From Marinobacter sp. EhC06 (GTDB lineage: Bacteria; Pseudomonadota; Gammaproteobacteria; Pseudomonadales; Oleiphilaceae): 64,000 nucleotides of DNA. The stretch spans positions 124,001 to 188,000 of the forward strand of contig NZ_LXYO01000035.1 of the NCBI RefSeq assembly GCF_001650915.1, read 5' to 3'. The notes beneath the pieces are model-generated. The model ran no database searches. It was not told where the DNA came from and saw only the letters and a program-made list of their open reading frames with translations. Shown here piece after piece: positions 37,296 through 47,110 of this stretch; position 1 is the stretch's first letter; each line of letters opens with the position of its first letter. Position numbers and translations under genes: made by a program.

Positions 37296-37313
37296 GTTAG
37301 ACTAAGGTCTAAC
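37296..37313. promoter_or_regulatory. Palindromic operator upstream of oadG
   Basis: GTTAGAC-TAAG-GTCTAAC: a perfect 7-bp inverted repeat, 4-nt spacer, 58 nt before the oadG start. The spacing fits a repressor or activator site near the oad promoter. The binding protein is unknown. The rest of the 224-nt gap (37238-37461) shows nothing else I can name. Confidence 0.5.
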
Positions 37314-37461
37314 AGCCTTCCGCCACAATTCGGGGGGCAAAATCCTGCGTAATTTACCGTTTTCAGGGCCCTCGGGCAACCTGAATACAAAAATCTATAC
37401 GGGGTTTCCGAGCGTCGCGGCCCGAAAAGACACGTATTTATACAGACGAAGCAATTCTCAT

Positions 37462-38835
37462 TCAGGCATATCGGACGCGTATTTTCCGGCCTTTGACCTT
37501 GCCACTTTCAAGCCTGGACAGAGCCTTACCTGCCAGTGATTTTTCAACCGCCACAAAACACTGATGGTCGAACAGGTCGATCTTGCCAACGGCCTTTCCG
37601 GGCAGACCCGCCTCACCGGTTAACGCACCCATAACATCCCCGGGACGAATCTTGTCCTTGCGGCCACCAGCAATACACAGGGTTTTCATAGCCGGAGCAA
37701 CTGGCTTCAGGGGCGTCGCCAGAAGAGCCTTCGTGTCTCCCCAGTCCACGTTGCGCCCTCTTTCGGATTCAATGCGACTGATCTTGTGGCCCTGGGCCGG
37801 TGTACAGAAGGTAACGGCGTGGCCCTGCTCCCCTGCCCGGCCGGTGCGCCCGATGCGATGAGTATGAACTTCGGGATCTCTCGCAGGTTCAGCATTGATG
37901 ACTAACGGCAGAGACTTGATATCAAGGCCTCGGGCAGCCACATCGGTGGCAACCAGAATGGAGCAGCTCTGGTTACCAAAGCGCACCAGCACGCTGTCGC
38001 GTTCCCGCTGCTCCAGGTCTCCATGCAGCGGCAGTGCGGAAAACCCGCGCTCACCCAGCTCCTGCGCCAGTTCGTCGCACTGCTGTTTGGTGGTACAGAA
38101 AACGATACAGGACTCAGGCTGTCGCTGGGAAAGCAGTGCCACGATGGCATCCGATCTGGATTGCGGCGACACTTCGTAGAACAACTCTTCGATGTCGGGA
38201 TTATCACCGGCTTCCTCAGCGCGAATATCTACCGGGCTTTTCTGATACTGCTTGCTCAGTTCACGAATGGGCGCGGGCCAGGTCGCCGAGAACATCATGG
38301 TCTGGCGAGAGGGCGGCGTCTCGGAGAGGATATCTTCCATTGCTTCCTGAAAACCCATGTCCAGCATCCGGTCCGCCTCATCAAGCACCACAGTTTTCAG
38401 ACGTGCCAGCGAGAGGGTCTGCTTGCGCAGGTGGTCCTGAATCCGGCCCGGCGTTCCAACCACAATATGTGCACCATGGCTGAGCGACCCGATCTGCGGT
38501 CCGATGGCAACACCACCACACAAAGTCAGTACCTTGATGTTATCCCGGGCCCGCGCCAGCTCCCGGATGGCCTTGGCCACCTGGTCTGCCAGTTCACGGG
38601 TTGGGCATAACACCAGCGCCTGAACCGCAAAAAGCCGGGGATTTAGCCGCTCAACAAGACTGATGCCAAAGGCGGCCGTTTTGCCGCTACCGGTTTTGGC
38701 CATGGCGATGATGTCTTTCCCGGCCAGTCCCGGTGCAAGGGCCTTCTCCTGAATCTCAGTGGGCTTGGCAAAACCCAGTTGATCGAGGTTCGAGCGCATG
38801 GCAGAGGACAGGCCGAAGTCATTGAAAGAAGACAT
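37462..38835 (-). CDS. dbpA: DbpA-type DEAD-box RNA helicase
   Basis: A 457-residue helicase acting in ribosome assembly. Motifs: Q motif FAKPTEIQEKAL, motif I AKTGSGKT, motif II DEAD in VVLDEADRML, SAT, and motif VI HRIGRTGRAG. The C-terminal 75 residues match the DbpA RNA-binding domain (GRKDKIRPGDVMGALTGEAG), which targets 23S rRNA hairpin 92. I chose MSSFNDFGL at 38835 over an upstream Met at 38922. It is divergent from the DUF2058 gene. Confidence 0.93.
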   Translation of the reverse strand: MSSFNDFGLSSAMRSNLDQLGFAKPTEIQEKALAPGLAGKDIIAMAKTGSGKTAAFGISLVERLNPRLFAVQALVLCPTRELADQVAKAIRELARARDNIKVLTLCGGVAIGPQIGSLSHGAHIVVGTPGRIQDHLRKQTLSLARLKTVVLDEADRMLDMGFQEAMEDILSETPPSRQTMMFSATWPAPIRELSKQYQKSPVDIRAEEAGDNPDIEELFYEVSPQSRSDAIVALLSQRQPESCIVFCTTKQQCDELAQELGERGFSALPLHGDLEQRERDSVLVRFGNQSCSILVATDVAARGLDIKSLPLVINAEPARDPEVHTHRIGRTGRAGEQGHAVTFCTPAQGHKISRIESERGRNVDWGDTKALLATPLKPVAPAMKTLCIAGGRKDKIRPGDVMGALTGEAGLPGKAVGKIDLFDHQCFVAVEKSLAGKALSRLESGKVKGRKIRVRYA

Positions 38836-38941
38836 AGAAGAAAATCCCGGAATCAGCGGAAGCTGGTTATGAAGGCAATAATGAGGGCGTATACTAGGCC
38901 GAAATGATACCAGAATCTGCAACGAAAGAATGGAGTTACTA

Positions 38942-39478
38942 ATGGCATCCCTGCAGGATCAATTGCTGAAAGCCGGCCTTGCCGACGAGAAAAAGGCCAA
39001 GGCCATTCGCAGCGAAAAGCGCAAGAAGAGAAAGCAGCAACCCAAGGGCGCGGTCGAGGTGAACGAGGCCGAGATCCGGGCTCGCCAGGCCCGGGAAGAA
39101 AAAGCCGAACGGGATCGCCAACTCAACCTGGAGCGCCAGCGCACTGCCGAGAAAAAAGCTATTCAGGCCCAGATCCGCCAGTTGGTGGAAACTAATCGAC
39201 TGGATCGCAGCCGGGGCGAAACCTCATATCAGTTTGTCCATGACAAGAAGATCAAGAAGCTTTTCGTGGACGACACCATGGTGGACCAGCTCTCCCGCGG
39301 CCGCCTCGCGATCGTTTTTGTGAACGACAGTTACGAGATCGTGGCTGAAGGCGTTGCCCGCAAGATCATGGAACGGGATGGCAGCGCCGTTGTCGTGCTC
39401 CATGACCGCAAGAAAGACGATGTGGGAGAGGACGACCCCTACGCGGGCTACGAAATTCCTGATGACCTGATGTGGTAA
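38942..39478 (+). CDS. DUF2058 (YaiL-like) nucleoid/RNA-associated protein
   Basis: A 178-residue protein of the DUF2058 family. The N-terminus (MASLQDQLLKAGLADEKKAK) leads into a very basic and charged coiled-coil stretch, rich in Lys/Arg/Glu, to about residue 85. The C-terminal domain contains SYQFVHDKKIKKLFV and DPYAGYEIPDDLMW. Molecular function is not established; nucleic-acid association is suggested for relatives. A GGAG lies upstream of the ATG at 38942. Confidence 0.85.
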   Translation: MASLQDQLLKAGLADEKKAKAIRSEKRKKRKQQPKGAVEVNEAEIRARQAREEKAERDRQLNLERQRTAEKKAIQAQIRQLVETNRLDRSRGETSYQFVHDKKIKKLFVDDTMVDQLSRGRLAIVFVNDSYEIVAEGVARKIMERDGSAVVVLHDRKKDDVGEDDPYAGYEIPDDLMW

Positions 39479-39535
39479 CCAGCAACCCACCATTTCGTAT
39501 CACGTTAAAAAACACCCGGTAATCATCTGTTACTG

Positions 39536-39562
39536 TAAAGTTCTGGAATACCCTGCCGTAAA
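39536..39562 (+). promoter_or_regulatory. Sigma-28 (FliA) promoter of the chemoreceptor
   Basis: TAAAGTTC, then 11 nt, then GCCGTAAA. Against the FliA consensus TAAAGTTT-N11-GCCGATAA it scores 7 of 8 and 6 of 8 with exact spacing. It lies 141 nt before the ATG at 39703, implying a leader of about 130 nt. Confidence 0.7.
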
Positions 39563-39702
39563 ACCTCTTAATATAAGTCAAATAAAAGCCACCTTTACTC
39601 TTCCAGGCGTATCAAAAGTCCTTTTTTCTGGTCCCAGGCCAAAATCGAGACGCTATCGAAGTTGGGCCGGCAAACCTCACACCCGTCAGGAACACAGAAA
39701 CA

Positions 39703-41559
39703 ATGCGTTTTTCAGAGCTCTTCAGCAACATGACTATCCGAACCAGGCTGGCCGGAGGGTTTGCCATCCTGCTCATTCTGACCATTCTGGTAGGCCTGGT
39801 TGGCGACCGCGCACTGGATAGTTACAGCCAGCGGTCAAACATTGTTGCCATGCTCGGGCAGGTGAACACCAATCTCACCGAGGCCCGGGTTGAAGAGAAG
39901 AACTTCCTTCTGACCGGCGAAGCACAAGCTGTCACCAGAACCCAGGCCCAGGGCGACCGGGTTCTGGAGCTGATCAGTAACATCAAGCCATTGCTTGCAG
40001 TGCCCAAAGATATCGAAACGCTAGGCCAGATTCAGGCCGACGTAAAAAACTACCAACAGCTGATGGAACAGGTTGAGACAAACATCGGCGAGCGCGAGGA
40101 GGCGCTTGAGCGACTGGAAACCAGCGCGCGCATTTTTGGATCCTCTTTAAAGGCCCACAGCTCTTTGTTCTTTGCTTCGGCCATTTTCGAAGACATGCGT
40201 CGATCCGAGCGAAAGTTTCTTATCGATCACGACGATGCAAGCGTGAAAGCCTACCTTGATGACGCCAAACGGGTTCAGGGTCCCCTTAAGTCAGCAGCGA
40301 TAACAGCCGAGGAAAAGGAGCAGATTAACGAGGCTCTCGATACTTATGTCTCTGAATTTCGAAACGTTGTGGATCTTACCAATGCCGGAAAGCAATTTTC
40401 AGATGACATGGTTAGCACGGCGAGGAGCGCCATCGAATCGGCAAACAACCTTCGGGCACTTCAGGCCGAGAAGATGGAAGCTGACAGGCAGCAGGCGTCC
40501 TGGCTGATTTTTGGCGCCACTGGCATCGCCCTGGTGCTCGGTATCCTGATGGCTTACCTGATTACCCGCGCCATCGTTTCCCCCGTCAATCAGGCCGTGA
40601 ACATTGCGTCCGAAGTTGCCTCTGGCAACCTGACCGTGGACATCAAGGCAAGCGGTACCAACGAGATTGGTCGGCTGATGGCCGCTCTGGCGACCATGGT
40701 AACCAGCCTCAGGGAATTGGTCAGAAGCATTGAATCAGGCGCGTCCAACATCGCCGCCTCTGCCGAGGAGCTGTCAACGGTTACCAGCCAGACCAGCGAC
40801 GGCATCAACCGCCAGAAACAGGAAACCGACCAGGTTGCCACGGCCATGAACGAAATGACCGCAACCGTTGGCGAAATCGCCCGCAGCGCCGAACAGGCAT
40901 TCTCTGTAGCCACAGACGCCGCCAGCCAGGCAAGCGATGGTGAACGGGAAGTACGGGAAACGGTCAATCAGGTGAACAACCTGGCCCATGAAGTCAGCCA
41001 GAGCATGGAAACCATCCAGGGATTGCAGAAGGAAACCGCCAACATCGGAACAGTCCTGGATGTCATCAAATCGGTCGCCGAACAGACCAATCTGCTGGCC
41101 CTCAACGCCGCTATTGAGGCAGCCCGAGCTGGCGAGCAGGGTCGCGGCTTTGCCGTTGTGGCAGATGAGGTACGCTCACTCGCCCAGCGGACCCAATCGT
41201 CCGCCCAGGAAATCGAGACGCTGGTGACATCGCTTCAAAGCAGTGCCGGCAACTCGGTATCCGCCATGGAGTCCAGCACCACCATGGCCTCAAACACCCT
41301 CGAGCGTGCCACCGCAACCGGGGCAACCATTGAACGCATTGCCCGGGCCGTGGAGGACATCAAACAGTACAACAGCCAGATTGCCACAGCCTCCGAGCAG
41401 CAGACATCGGTGGCCGAGGAAATCAATCAGAACATTACCAGCATCCGCGACGTGACTGATCAGTCCGCCGCTTCATCGAACCAGACCGCCAGCTCCAGTA
41501 GCGAACTGGCCAGGCTTGGCAGTGACCTGCAGAATCTGGTTTCCCGATTCCGACTCTAG
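39703..41559 (+). CDS. Methyl-accepting chemotaxis protein (HBM-like sensor)
   Basis: A 618-residue receptor. Membrane segments lie at about 14-32 and 269-290. The periplasmic part of about 235 residues is all-helical, with [10 protein letters not shown] and [14 protein letters not shown] repeats that fit a helical bimodular (HBM) sensor as in McpS. HAMP follows, then the signalling hairpin with [20 protein letters not shown]. Ligand unknown; McpS-type receptors sense TCA intermediates, a tempting link to oadGAB (inference). A sigma-28-like promoter precedes it. Confidence 0.92.
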   Translation: MRFSELFSNMTIRTRLAGGFAILLILTILVGLVGDRALDSYSQRSNIVAMLGQVNTNLTEARVEEKNFLLTGEAQAVTRTQAQGDRVLELISNIKPLLAVPKDIETLGQIQADVKNYQQLMEQVETNIGEREEALERLETSARIFGSSLKAHSSLFFASAIFEDMRRSERKFLIDHDDASVKAYLDDAKRVQGPLKSAAITAEEKEQINEALDTYVSEFRNVVDLTNAGKQFSDDMVSTARSAIESANNLRALQAEKMEADRQQASWLIFGATGIALVLGILMAYLITRAIVSPVNQAVNIASEVASGNLTVDIKASGTNEIGRLMAALATMVTSLRELVRSIESGASNIAASAEELSTVTSQTSDGINRQKQETDQVATAMNEMTATVGEIARSAEQAFSVATDAASQASDGEREVRETVNQVNNLAHEVSQSMETIQGLQKETANIGTVLDVIKSVAEQTNLLALNAAIEAARAGEQGRGFAVVADEVRSLAQRTQSSAQEIETLVTSLQSSAGNSVSAMESSTTMASNTLERATATGATIERIARAVEDIKQYNSQIATASEQQTSVAEEINQNITSIRDVTDQSAASSNQTASSSSELARLGSDLQNLVSRFRL

Positions 41560-41572
41560 GCCATTCAAAATA

Positions 41573-41610
41573 AAAGAGGCAGGCACCTCTCCCTGGCTGC
41601 CTGCCTCTTT
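41573..41610. terminator. Bidirectional terminator
   Basis: AAAGAGGCAGGCA pairs perfectly with TGCCTGCCTCTTT across a 12-nt loop. It lies between the convergent chemoreceptor and 63-residue genes and serves both. Confidence 0.88.
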
Positions 41611-41629
41611 CTATACGCCTCAGTTTGCT

Positions 41630-41821
41630 TCAGTGGAGCTGGTGCCGCTCGAATATCTCCAGGATTTCCCTCTCGGTCTCAGCAGGTACGCTAACCTTGA
41701 CCACCTTGGCTTCCTCGTCGATGAAGATGTTGTCGCGAGGGATGCCGGTTGCGATAAGGTCATCCCAGGTGTTCTTGGCCTGGTCGTGGTCTTCGTAGGC
41801 GCCGTTCAGTGTCTTGTTCAT
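41630..41821 (-). CDS. Small conserved-looking protein, unknown
   Basis: A 63-residue acidic protein, MNKTLNGAYEDHDQAKNTWD to the end EIFERHQLH. The layout suggests beta-alpha-beta-beta-alpha: an early helix, DNIFIDEE and VVKVSVP strands, then a final helix. It loosely resembles small general-stress proteins in which a Gly-Ile loop precedes a strand (ATGIPRDNIFID). GGAGG lies 8 nt before the ATG, and a strong terminator follows, so it is likely expressed. I cannot name it. Confidence 0.65.
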   Translation of the reverse strand: MNKTLNGAYEDHDQAKNTWDDLIATGIPRDNIFIDEEAKVVKVSVPAETEREILEIFERHQLH

Positions 41822-41922
41822 GGGTGAGCCTCCTTCCGGGAATTAGATTTCCCTGCACCCTTAAGGTTAGGTTCGGAGAAGAGGTTTGCGCAAATATTGA
41901 TCAGCTTGGAATTGACCGGGGA

Positions 41923-41983
41923 CAAATAAAAAACCCCGCACAAGGCGGGGTTCTTTATTTGATATGGCGCGGCTGGGAGGATT
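41923..41983. repeat. 61-bp direct repeat, copy 1 (terminator + tRNA-Arg 3' end)
   Basis: Identical to 42108-42168. It contains the terminator hairpin AACCCCGC/GCGGGGTT and the last 30 or so nt of tRNA-Arg including the encoded CCA. In this copy the tRNA stops being intact in the T-loop at 41983. The 328-nt stretch 41822-42149 holds only this repeat, the hairpin insert and a short tail. Confidence 0.9.
41932..41952 (-). terminator. Duplicated terminator hairpin
   Basis: AACCCCGC-ACAAG-GCGGGGTT with a six-T run on the minus strand. It duplicates the tRNA operon terminator at 42117-42137. Confidence 0.75.
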
Positions 41984-42072
41984 ATTCGGGCCTTCGGCCC
42001 TCACCCCTTCGGGGTCGCCGTCGCGCGGCTCCGGCGTTCCTCAACCCACTACGTGGGTTTCGGTCGAACCTC
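41965..42072 (-). pseudogene. tRNA-Arg fragment split by a hairpin-rich insert
   Basis: The 3' acceptor arm and half of the T-loop of tRNA-Arg (41965-41983) are followed on the plus strand by an 81-bp insert (41984-42064), then CGAACCTC (42065-42072), which resumes the tRNA sequence before it diverges. So only part of the T arm and acceptor strand remain. It cannot make a functional tRNA. Confidence 0.7.
41984..42064. other. 81-bp hairpin-rich insert in the tRNA T-loop
   Basis: Contains three clear hairpins: GGGCC-TTC-GGCCC, CCCC-TTC-GGGG and ACCCA-CTACG-TGGGT. It is more GC-rich than the surroundings and has no coding signal. It interrupts the tRNA-Arg fragment exactly between the two halves of the T-loop. 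Origin and role unknown. Confidence 0.6.
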
Positions 42073-42116
42073 TTATCGGTTCAAATCCTTTCAGACTCCG
42101 AGATTTGCAAATAAAA

Positions 42117-42137
42117 AACCCCGCACAAGGCGGGGTT
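42117..42137 (-). terminator. Terminator of the tRNA operon
   Basis: On the minus strand, AACCCCGC-CTTGT-GCGGGGTT followed by a T-run, 12 nt after the CCA end of tRNA-Arg copy 1. A standard Rho-independent terminator for the Ser-Arg-Arg transcript. Confidence 0.85.
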
Positions 42138-42149
42138 CTTTATTTGATA

Positions 42150-42226
42150 TGGCGCGGCTGGGAGGATTCGAACCTCCGACCGCCTGGTTCGTAGCCAGGT
42201 ACTCTATCCAGCTGAGCTACAGCCGC
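42150..42226 (-). tRNA. tRNA-Arg (ACG), copy 1
   Basis: A 77-nt tRNA with encoded CCA. The acceptor stem GCGGCTG pairs with CAGCCGC, the discriminator is G, the anticodon loop is CTACGAA (anticodon ACG, A34 normally deaminated to inosine), and the T-loop is TTCGAAT. Last in the operon; its 3' part is duplicated at 41953-41983. Confidence 0.97.
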
Positions 42227-42251
42227 TTAAAACTTGTTGCAGGTTGATCGA

Positions 42252-42328
42252 TGGCGCGGCTGGGAGGATTCGAACCTCCGACCGCCTGGTTCGTAGCCAG
42301 GTACTCTATCCAGCTGAGCTACAGCCGC
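42252..42328 (-). tRNA. tRNA-Arg (ACG), copy 2
   Basis: Identical in sequence to copy 1, 77 nt with encoded CCA, 25 nt upstream of it in the transcript. Confidence 0.97.
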
Positions 42329-42389
42329 ACATTGATCACTTGCTGTGGTTGAGTGCTACCTCAACCTGTCTCGCTTTTCCCAGAAGGAA

Positions 42390-42481
<92 letters not shown>

Positions 42482-42570
42482 TTGAGAACGGGGCGTATAC
42501 TACCATAATTTTTCTGTTTTCATAGGGTTGACACGAGATTTTTCGGGCCCGCTTCCCCACACCATCAAAA

Positions 42571-42600
42571 AAGCCGTTCAGGTTTCCCTTGAACGGCTTT
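42571..42600 (-). terminator. csrA terminator
   Basis: AAGCCGTTCA pairs with TGAACGGCTT, 10 nt apart, with a six-T run on the minus strand just after csrA. Confidence 0.85.
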
Positions 42601-42607
42601 CTGTCTC

Positions 42608-42805
42608 TCAGCTGTTGCCGGGCTCGGGCTCTTCAGAGCCTTTTTCCGACTGGATCCGCTGGTAGATTTCTTCACGGTGTACCGCGACTTCCTTCGGGGC
42701 ATTGACGCCAATGCGCACCTGATTGCCTTTCACTCCCAGGACGGTGACGGTGATATCGTCGCCGACCATCAGAGTTTCGCCCACGCGGCGAGTCAAAATC
42801 AACAT
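42608..42805 (-). CDS. csrA: Carbon storage regulator CsrA
   Basis: A 65-residue RNA-binding dimer that controls translation by binding GGA motifs. It begins [17 protein letters not shown] and contains [19 protein letters not shown], with the RNA-contact residues Leu4 and Arg44 region conserved. The acidic tail is normal for the group. An AGGGA lies just upstream of the ATG. The lysC-csrA-tRNA-Ser order is typical of this lineage. Confidence 0.97.
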   Translation of the reverse strand: MLILTRRVGETLMVGDDITVTVLGVKGNQVRIGVNAPKEVAVHREEIYQRIQSEKGSEEPEPGNS

Positions 42806-42994
42806 ATCCCTTACTCCCTATCCAGAGCTACCTGTTCCGATAAATGGTTTTTTGATCTATTTATTGCTTTTATAGTGGGATCACTTACTGAGCTGTAGAC
42901 GCACATTCCCTTATACGGTGTGCGTTTGTCATAGGCTCAGTATATGATGCCCTTTTTTCGGAGGCCCCGCAGACCGACCTTTTATCTGCGGCTT

Positions 42995-44233
42995 TCAGGC
43001 CTCTTCCGATACCGCGGGCTTGTCCAGTTCAAATGCACTGTGAAGCGCGCGAACCGCAAGCTCAAGGTATTTCTCGTCGATCACCACGGAAATCTTGATT
43101 TCTGACGTGGAGATCATCTGAATGTTGATGCCCTCGTTGGACAGCGCCTCGAACATCTGTGTTGCCACACCAGCGTGGGAACGCATACCGACACCCACGA
43201 TGCTGACCTTGGCAATCTTGCTGTCGCCGGCCACTTCACGGGCACCAAGTTCATCGGCCACCCTCTGGAGCACCTCTTTCGCCCGCTTGAAATCGTTACG
43301 GTGCACGGTGAACGTGAAGGCAGTGCGGTTATCCTCGCCCACGTTCTGCACGATCATATCAACTTCAATGTTAGCGTCGCTCACCGGCTTCAGAATACGC
43401 AGCGCGCTACCCGGGGTGTCCGGTACGCCGGCAATGGTCAGTTTGGCTTCATCACGGTTAAAAGCGATGCCGGAAACAACCGGTTGTTCCATGGCGTTTT
43501 CATCCTCAAGAGTAATCAGGGTGCCTTCGCCTTCCTGGAAGCTGGAAAGAACCCTTAATGGAACGTTGTATTTACCTGCAAATTCTACCGAGCGGATCTG
43601 GAGCACTTTCGAACCAAGGCTCGCCATTTCAAGCATTTCCTCGAACGTAATCCGTTCAAGCCTGCGCGCAGTGTCTACAACCCTTGGATCGGTTGTGTAG
43701 ACACCGTCAACGTCAGTGTAGATCTGGCATTCATCGGCCCTGAGGGCTGCGGCAAGAGCCACCGCCGTGGTATCCGATCCGCCCCGCCCAAGCGTGGTGA
43801 TGTTTCCACTTTCGTCGATTCCCTGGAATCCGGCAACCACCACCACTCGGCCCGAATCCAGATCTTCGCGCATGCGCTGCTCATCGATCTGTTTGATCCG
43901 CGCCTTGGTGTGGCTGCTGTCCGTGAGAATTCGGACCTGGGAGCCAGTGTAAGAACGCGCTTCACAGCCACGCTTCTGCAACGCCATGGACAGGAGCGCG
44001 ATCGTTACCTGCTCACCGGTGGAGACCAGCACGTCCATCTCACGGGGCGTCGGCTCCTCCATGATGTTATTGGCCAGGGCGATCAACCGGTTGGTTTCAC
44101 CGCTCATGGCGGAAACCACGACAACAACATCATGACCTTCCTTACGGAAACGGCACACCTTGTCGGCTACCGCTTCAATACGTTCGGTTGTTCCAACCGA
44201 TGTGCCACCAAATTTCTGAACCAACAGAGCCAT
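42995..44233 (-). CDS. lysC: Aspartate kinase
   Basis: A 412-residue monofunctional aspartokinase, first step to lysine, threonine and methionine. It has the N-terminal KFGGTSVG and [16 protein letters not shown], then two ACT domains ([20 protein letters not shown] and [20 protein letters not shown]) for feedback by lysine and threonine. No lysine riboswitch is seen in the 105-nt region to alaS. It may be co-transcribed with alaS and csrA. Confidence 0.97.
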   Translation of the reverse strand: MALLVQKFGGTSVGTTERIEAVADKVCRFRKEGHDVVVVVSAMSGETNRLIALANNIMEEPTPREMDVLVSTGEQVTIALLSMALQKRGCEARSYTGSQVRILTDSSHTKARIKQIDEQRMREDLDSGRVVVVAGFQGIDESGNITTLGRGGSDTTAVALAAALRADECQIYTDVDGVYTTDPRVVDTARRLERITFEEMLEMASLGSKVLQIRSVEFAGKYNVPLRVLSSFQEGEGTLITLEDENAMEQPVVSGIAFNRDEAKLTIAGVPDTPGSALRILKPVSDANIEVDMIVQNVGEDNRTAFTFTVHRNDFKRAKEVLQRVADELGAREVAGDSKIAKVSIVGVGMRSHAGVATQMFEALSNEGINIQMISTSEIKISVVIDEKYLELAVRALHSAFELDKPAVSEEA

Positions 44234-44338
44234 TGTTTTCCCAATATCCGAAACGGGGACTCACAGCGGAGCGATGCTCCGCCAATTAAGACAAACGGGC
44301 GGGATTATAAACCCCAGCCCGCCCACAAAAACAGTTGC

Positions 44339-46969
44339 TTAAGCGATATTTTTCTCGACCCAACCGGCGACACCGGCCAGGGCGTCCTCCAGCTTGGACG
44401 GATCGTTACCACCGCCCTGAGCCATATCGGGTCGTCCCCCGCCCTTACCGTCGACCTGAGCCGCCAGATGTTTCATCAGATCCCCGGCCTTGATCCGGTC
44501 AGTGGCGGACTTGGTTACGCCGGCAACCAGAGTTACCTTGCCATCTTCCACGCTGGCGAGAACCACGACACCTTCGCCCAGCTTGTTTTTCAGCTGATCG
44601 GCCGTTTCCATCAGGGCCTTGCGGTCAGCGCCTTCCAGCTCGGAAGCCACCACCTTGAGCCCGGCAACATCAACAGCAGTGCTGGCCAGATCGGTACCTG
44701 CAGAAGAGGCGAGTTTTGCCTTCAGGGCATCCACTTCCTTCTCGAGCTGTCGGTTGCGGTCAATGGTTTGCTGAACCTTTTCAATCACAGACTCGCGGGA
44801 ACCTTTCACCAGACGCGCCGCTTCCCGAAGGGTCCGCTCGGTACCGTCAATCCAGTCCAGCGCGCCCATGCCGGTAACCGCTTCAATACGACGCACACCG
44901 GATGAAATACCACTTTCTGAGGTAATACGGAAAAGGCCAATGTCACCGGTGCGGGAAACATGAGTACCGCCGCAGAGTTCAACAGAGTAGTTGTCGGTAC
45001 CCATGCTGAGCACCCGTACCACATCCCCGTATTTTTCACCGAACAACGCCATGGCACCCTTCTCCCGGGCCTTTTCCATGTCGGTAATTTCAGTCTGTAC
45101 CGGGCTGTTTTCCAGGATCTGCTCGTTCACCTGGCGCTCAATCTCGCGAAGCTGCTCCGGAGTAACGGCCTCGAAATGGGAGAAATCGAAACGCAGTTTA
45201 TCCGGGTCCACCAGTGAACCTTTCTGGCTGACGTGCTCACCCAGCACCTTGCGCAAGGCTGCATGCAGCAGGTGGGTGGCGGAGTGGTTACGCTTGGTAC
45301 GCTCGCGGCGGGCGTGATCAATCCGCGCATCAACTTCCAGCCCCGGGAACAGCTCGCCTTCGATCAGAGTACCAAGGTGCAGGTGGTTATCCCCTTCCTT
45401 GCGTGTATCCGTCACCTTGAACCGGCCACCACTCCACGTCAGCAGGCCGGTATCACCAACCTGACCACCGGATTCGGCGTAGAACGGCGTGCGTTCAAGC
45501 ACCACAACGGCTTCATCGCCGGCTTCGGCGGTCTTCTCTTCTCCGTTGACAATGACCGCGCGGATTTTCTCGTGGCCGTCAATGTGCTCGTAACCGGTGA
45601 ACTCGGTCTTGCCCTCGAGTTGCAGGCCGGCGGCGTTGTAGTCGATACCAAATTTACTGGCTGCCCGGGCACGCTCGCGCTGAGCTTCCATGGCTGTCTC
45701 ATAACCTTCGTAATCCAGCGTCAGGCCGCGCTCACGGGCAATGTCGTTGGTCAGGTCGACCGGAAAACCATAAGTGTCATACAGCGTGAAGATGGTCTCG
45801 CCCGGAATCTCGCTGCCCTTGAGCTCGGCGATGTCCTGCTCAAGCAGGCGCAGGCCCTTGTCCAGGGTCTTGGCAAATTGCTCTTCCTCCTGCAGCAACA
45901 CCTTTTCAATCTGTTTACGGCTGCTGACCAGTTGCGGGAAGGCATCGCCCATCAGTTCGCACAGAGCGCCGGTGAGCTTGTAGAAGAAGGGCCCGGTTGC
46001 ACCCAGCTTGTTGCCATGGCGGGCGGCGCGGCGAATGATACGGCGCAGCACAAAACCGCGCCCCTCGTTTGAGGGCATGACGCCGTCCGCGATCAGGAAG
46101 GCGCAGGAACGGATGTGGTCCGCGACCACGCGCAAAGATGCTTCCGTGGTTGCAGCACCGCCCAGAATCTGTGAGGCGGCTGCCAGCAAATCCTGGAACA
46201 GATCAATTTCATAGTTGCTGTGAACACCCTGCAGAACCGCCGTGATGCGCTCCAGACCCATGCCAGTGTCAACAGACGGCTTGGGCAGCTTCAACATCTC
46301 ACCGTCAGCGGTGCGATTGTACTGCATGAACACCACGTTCCAGATTTCGATGTAGCGATCACCATCTTCTTCCGGTGATCCGGGAGGTCCACCAGCGACA
46401 TCCGGGCCGTGATCGTAGAAGATTTCGGTACAGGGTCCACAGGGACCGGTGTCCCCCATCTGCCAGAAGTTGTCAGAGGCGTAACGGCCGCCCTTGTTAT
46501 CGCCAATCCGGACGATACGGTCTGCCGGCACCCCAATTTCCTTGTTCCAGATATCGAAGGCTTCGTCATCTTCGGCGTAAACGGTTACCCAGAGTTTCTC
46601 CTGGGGCAGGTTCAGCCAGTTCTCGCCGGTAAGAAACGTCCAGGCGTAGTTGATCGCTTCCCGCTTGAAGTAGTCGCCGAAACTGAAGTTGCCCAGCATC
46701 TCGAAAAAGGTGTGGTGACGGGCGGTGTAGCCGACGTTTTCGAGGTCGTTGTGCTTGCCGCCAGCGCGGACACATTTCTGGGTGGAGGTTGCCCGGGTAT
46801 AGTCACGCTCCTCGCGACCCAGGAACAGGTCCTTGAACTGGTTCATTCCCGCATTCGTAAACAACAATGTGGGGTCGTCCGCAGGTACCAGCGAACTGCT
46901 TGGAACAATGGTGTGACCTTGCTGCTTGAAATAATCGAGGAATGCCTGTCGCAACTCTGCGGTTTTCAT
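44339..46969 (-). CDS. alaS: Alanyl-tRNA synthetase
   Basis: An 876-residue synthetase. Class II catalytic domain with [15 protein letters not shown]. The editing domain has zinc ligands in [12 protein letters not shown] and [10 protein letters not shown]. The C-terminal domain ([12 protein letters not shown]) is the usual DHHA1-type tail. It starts at [14 protein letters not shown]. No RecA or RecX gene lies next to it, unlike some relatives, only the divergent RDD gene. Confidence 0.98.
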   Translation of the reverse strand: MKTAELRQAFLDYFKQQGHTIVPSSSLVPADDPTLLFTNAGMNQFKDLFLGREERDYTRATSTQKCVRAGGKHNDLENVGYTARHHTFFEMLGNFSFGDYFKREAINYAWTFLTGENWLNLPQEKLWVTVYAEDDEAFDIWNKEIGVPADRIVRIGDNKGGRYASDNFWQMGDTGPCGPCTEIFYDHGPDVAGGPPGSPEEDGDRYIEIWNVVFMQYNRTADGEMLKLPKPSVDTGMGLERITAVLQGVHSNYEIDLFQDLLAAASQILGGAATTEASLRVVADHIRSCAFLIADGVMPSNEGRGFVLRRIIRRAARHGNKLGATGPFFYKLTGALCELMGDAFPQLVSSRKQIEKVLLQEEEQFAKTLDKGLRLLEQDIAELKGSEIPGETIFTLYDTYGFPVDLTNDIARERGLTLDYEGYETAMEAQRERARAASKFGIDYNAAGLQLEGKTEFTGYEHIDGHEKIRAVIVNGEEKTAEAGDEAVVVLERTPFYAESGGQVGDTGLLTWSGGRFKVTDTRKEGDNHLHLGTLIEGELFPGLEVDARIDHARRERTKRNHSATHLLHAALRKVLGEHVSQKGSLVDPDKLRFDFSHFEAVTPEQLREIERQVNEQILENSPVQTEITDMEKAREKGAMALFGEKYGDVVRVLSMGTDNYSVELCGGTHVSRTGDIGLFRITSESGISSGVRRIEAVTGMGALDWIDGTERTLREAARLVKGSRESVIEKVQQTIDRNRQLEKEVDALKAKLASSAGTDLASTAVDVAGLKVVASELEGADRKALMETADQLKNKLGEGVVVLASVEDGKVTLVAGVTKSATDRIKAGDLMKHLAAQVDGKGGGRPDMAQGGGNDPSKLEDALAGVAGWVEKNIA

Positions 46970-47110
46970 AGCCCTTTGATACCTTTCCAGAAACCCGGCG
47001 GAAATGCCGCCCGGTCCGCGATTGAATACGAATACTTACATGCTTGTGCAAATCCGCTACTCTAGCACACGCCGAGAACAGGAAAAACGTGAAACATCAC
47101 AGGAGATTCC

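Noticed and set aside
44234-44338. Possible lysine riboswitch upstream of lysC
   Set aside because: The gap to alaS is only 105 nt and I see none of the conserved lysine-riboswitch helices.
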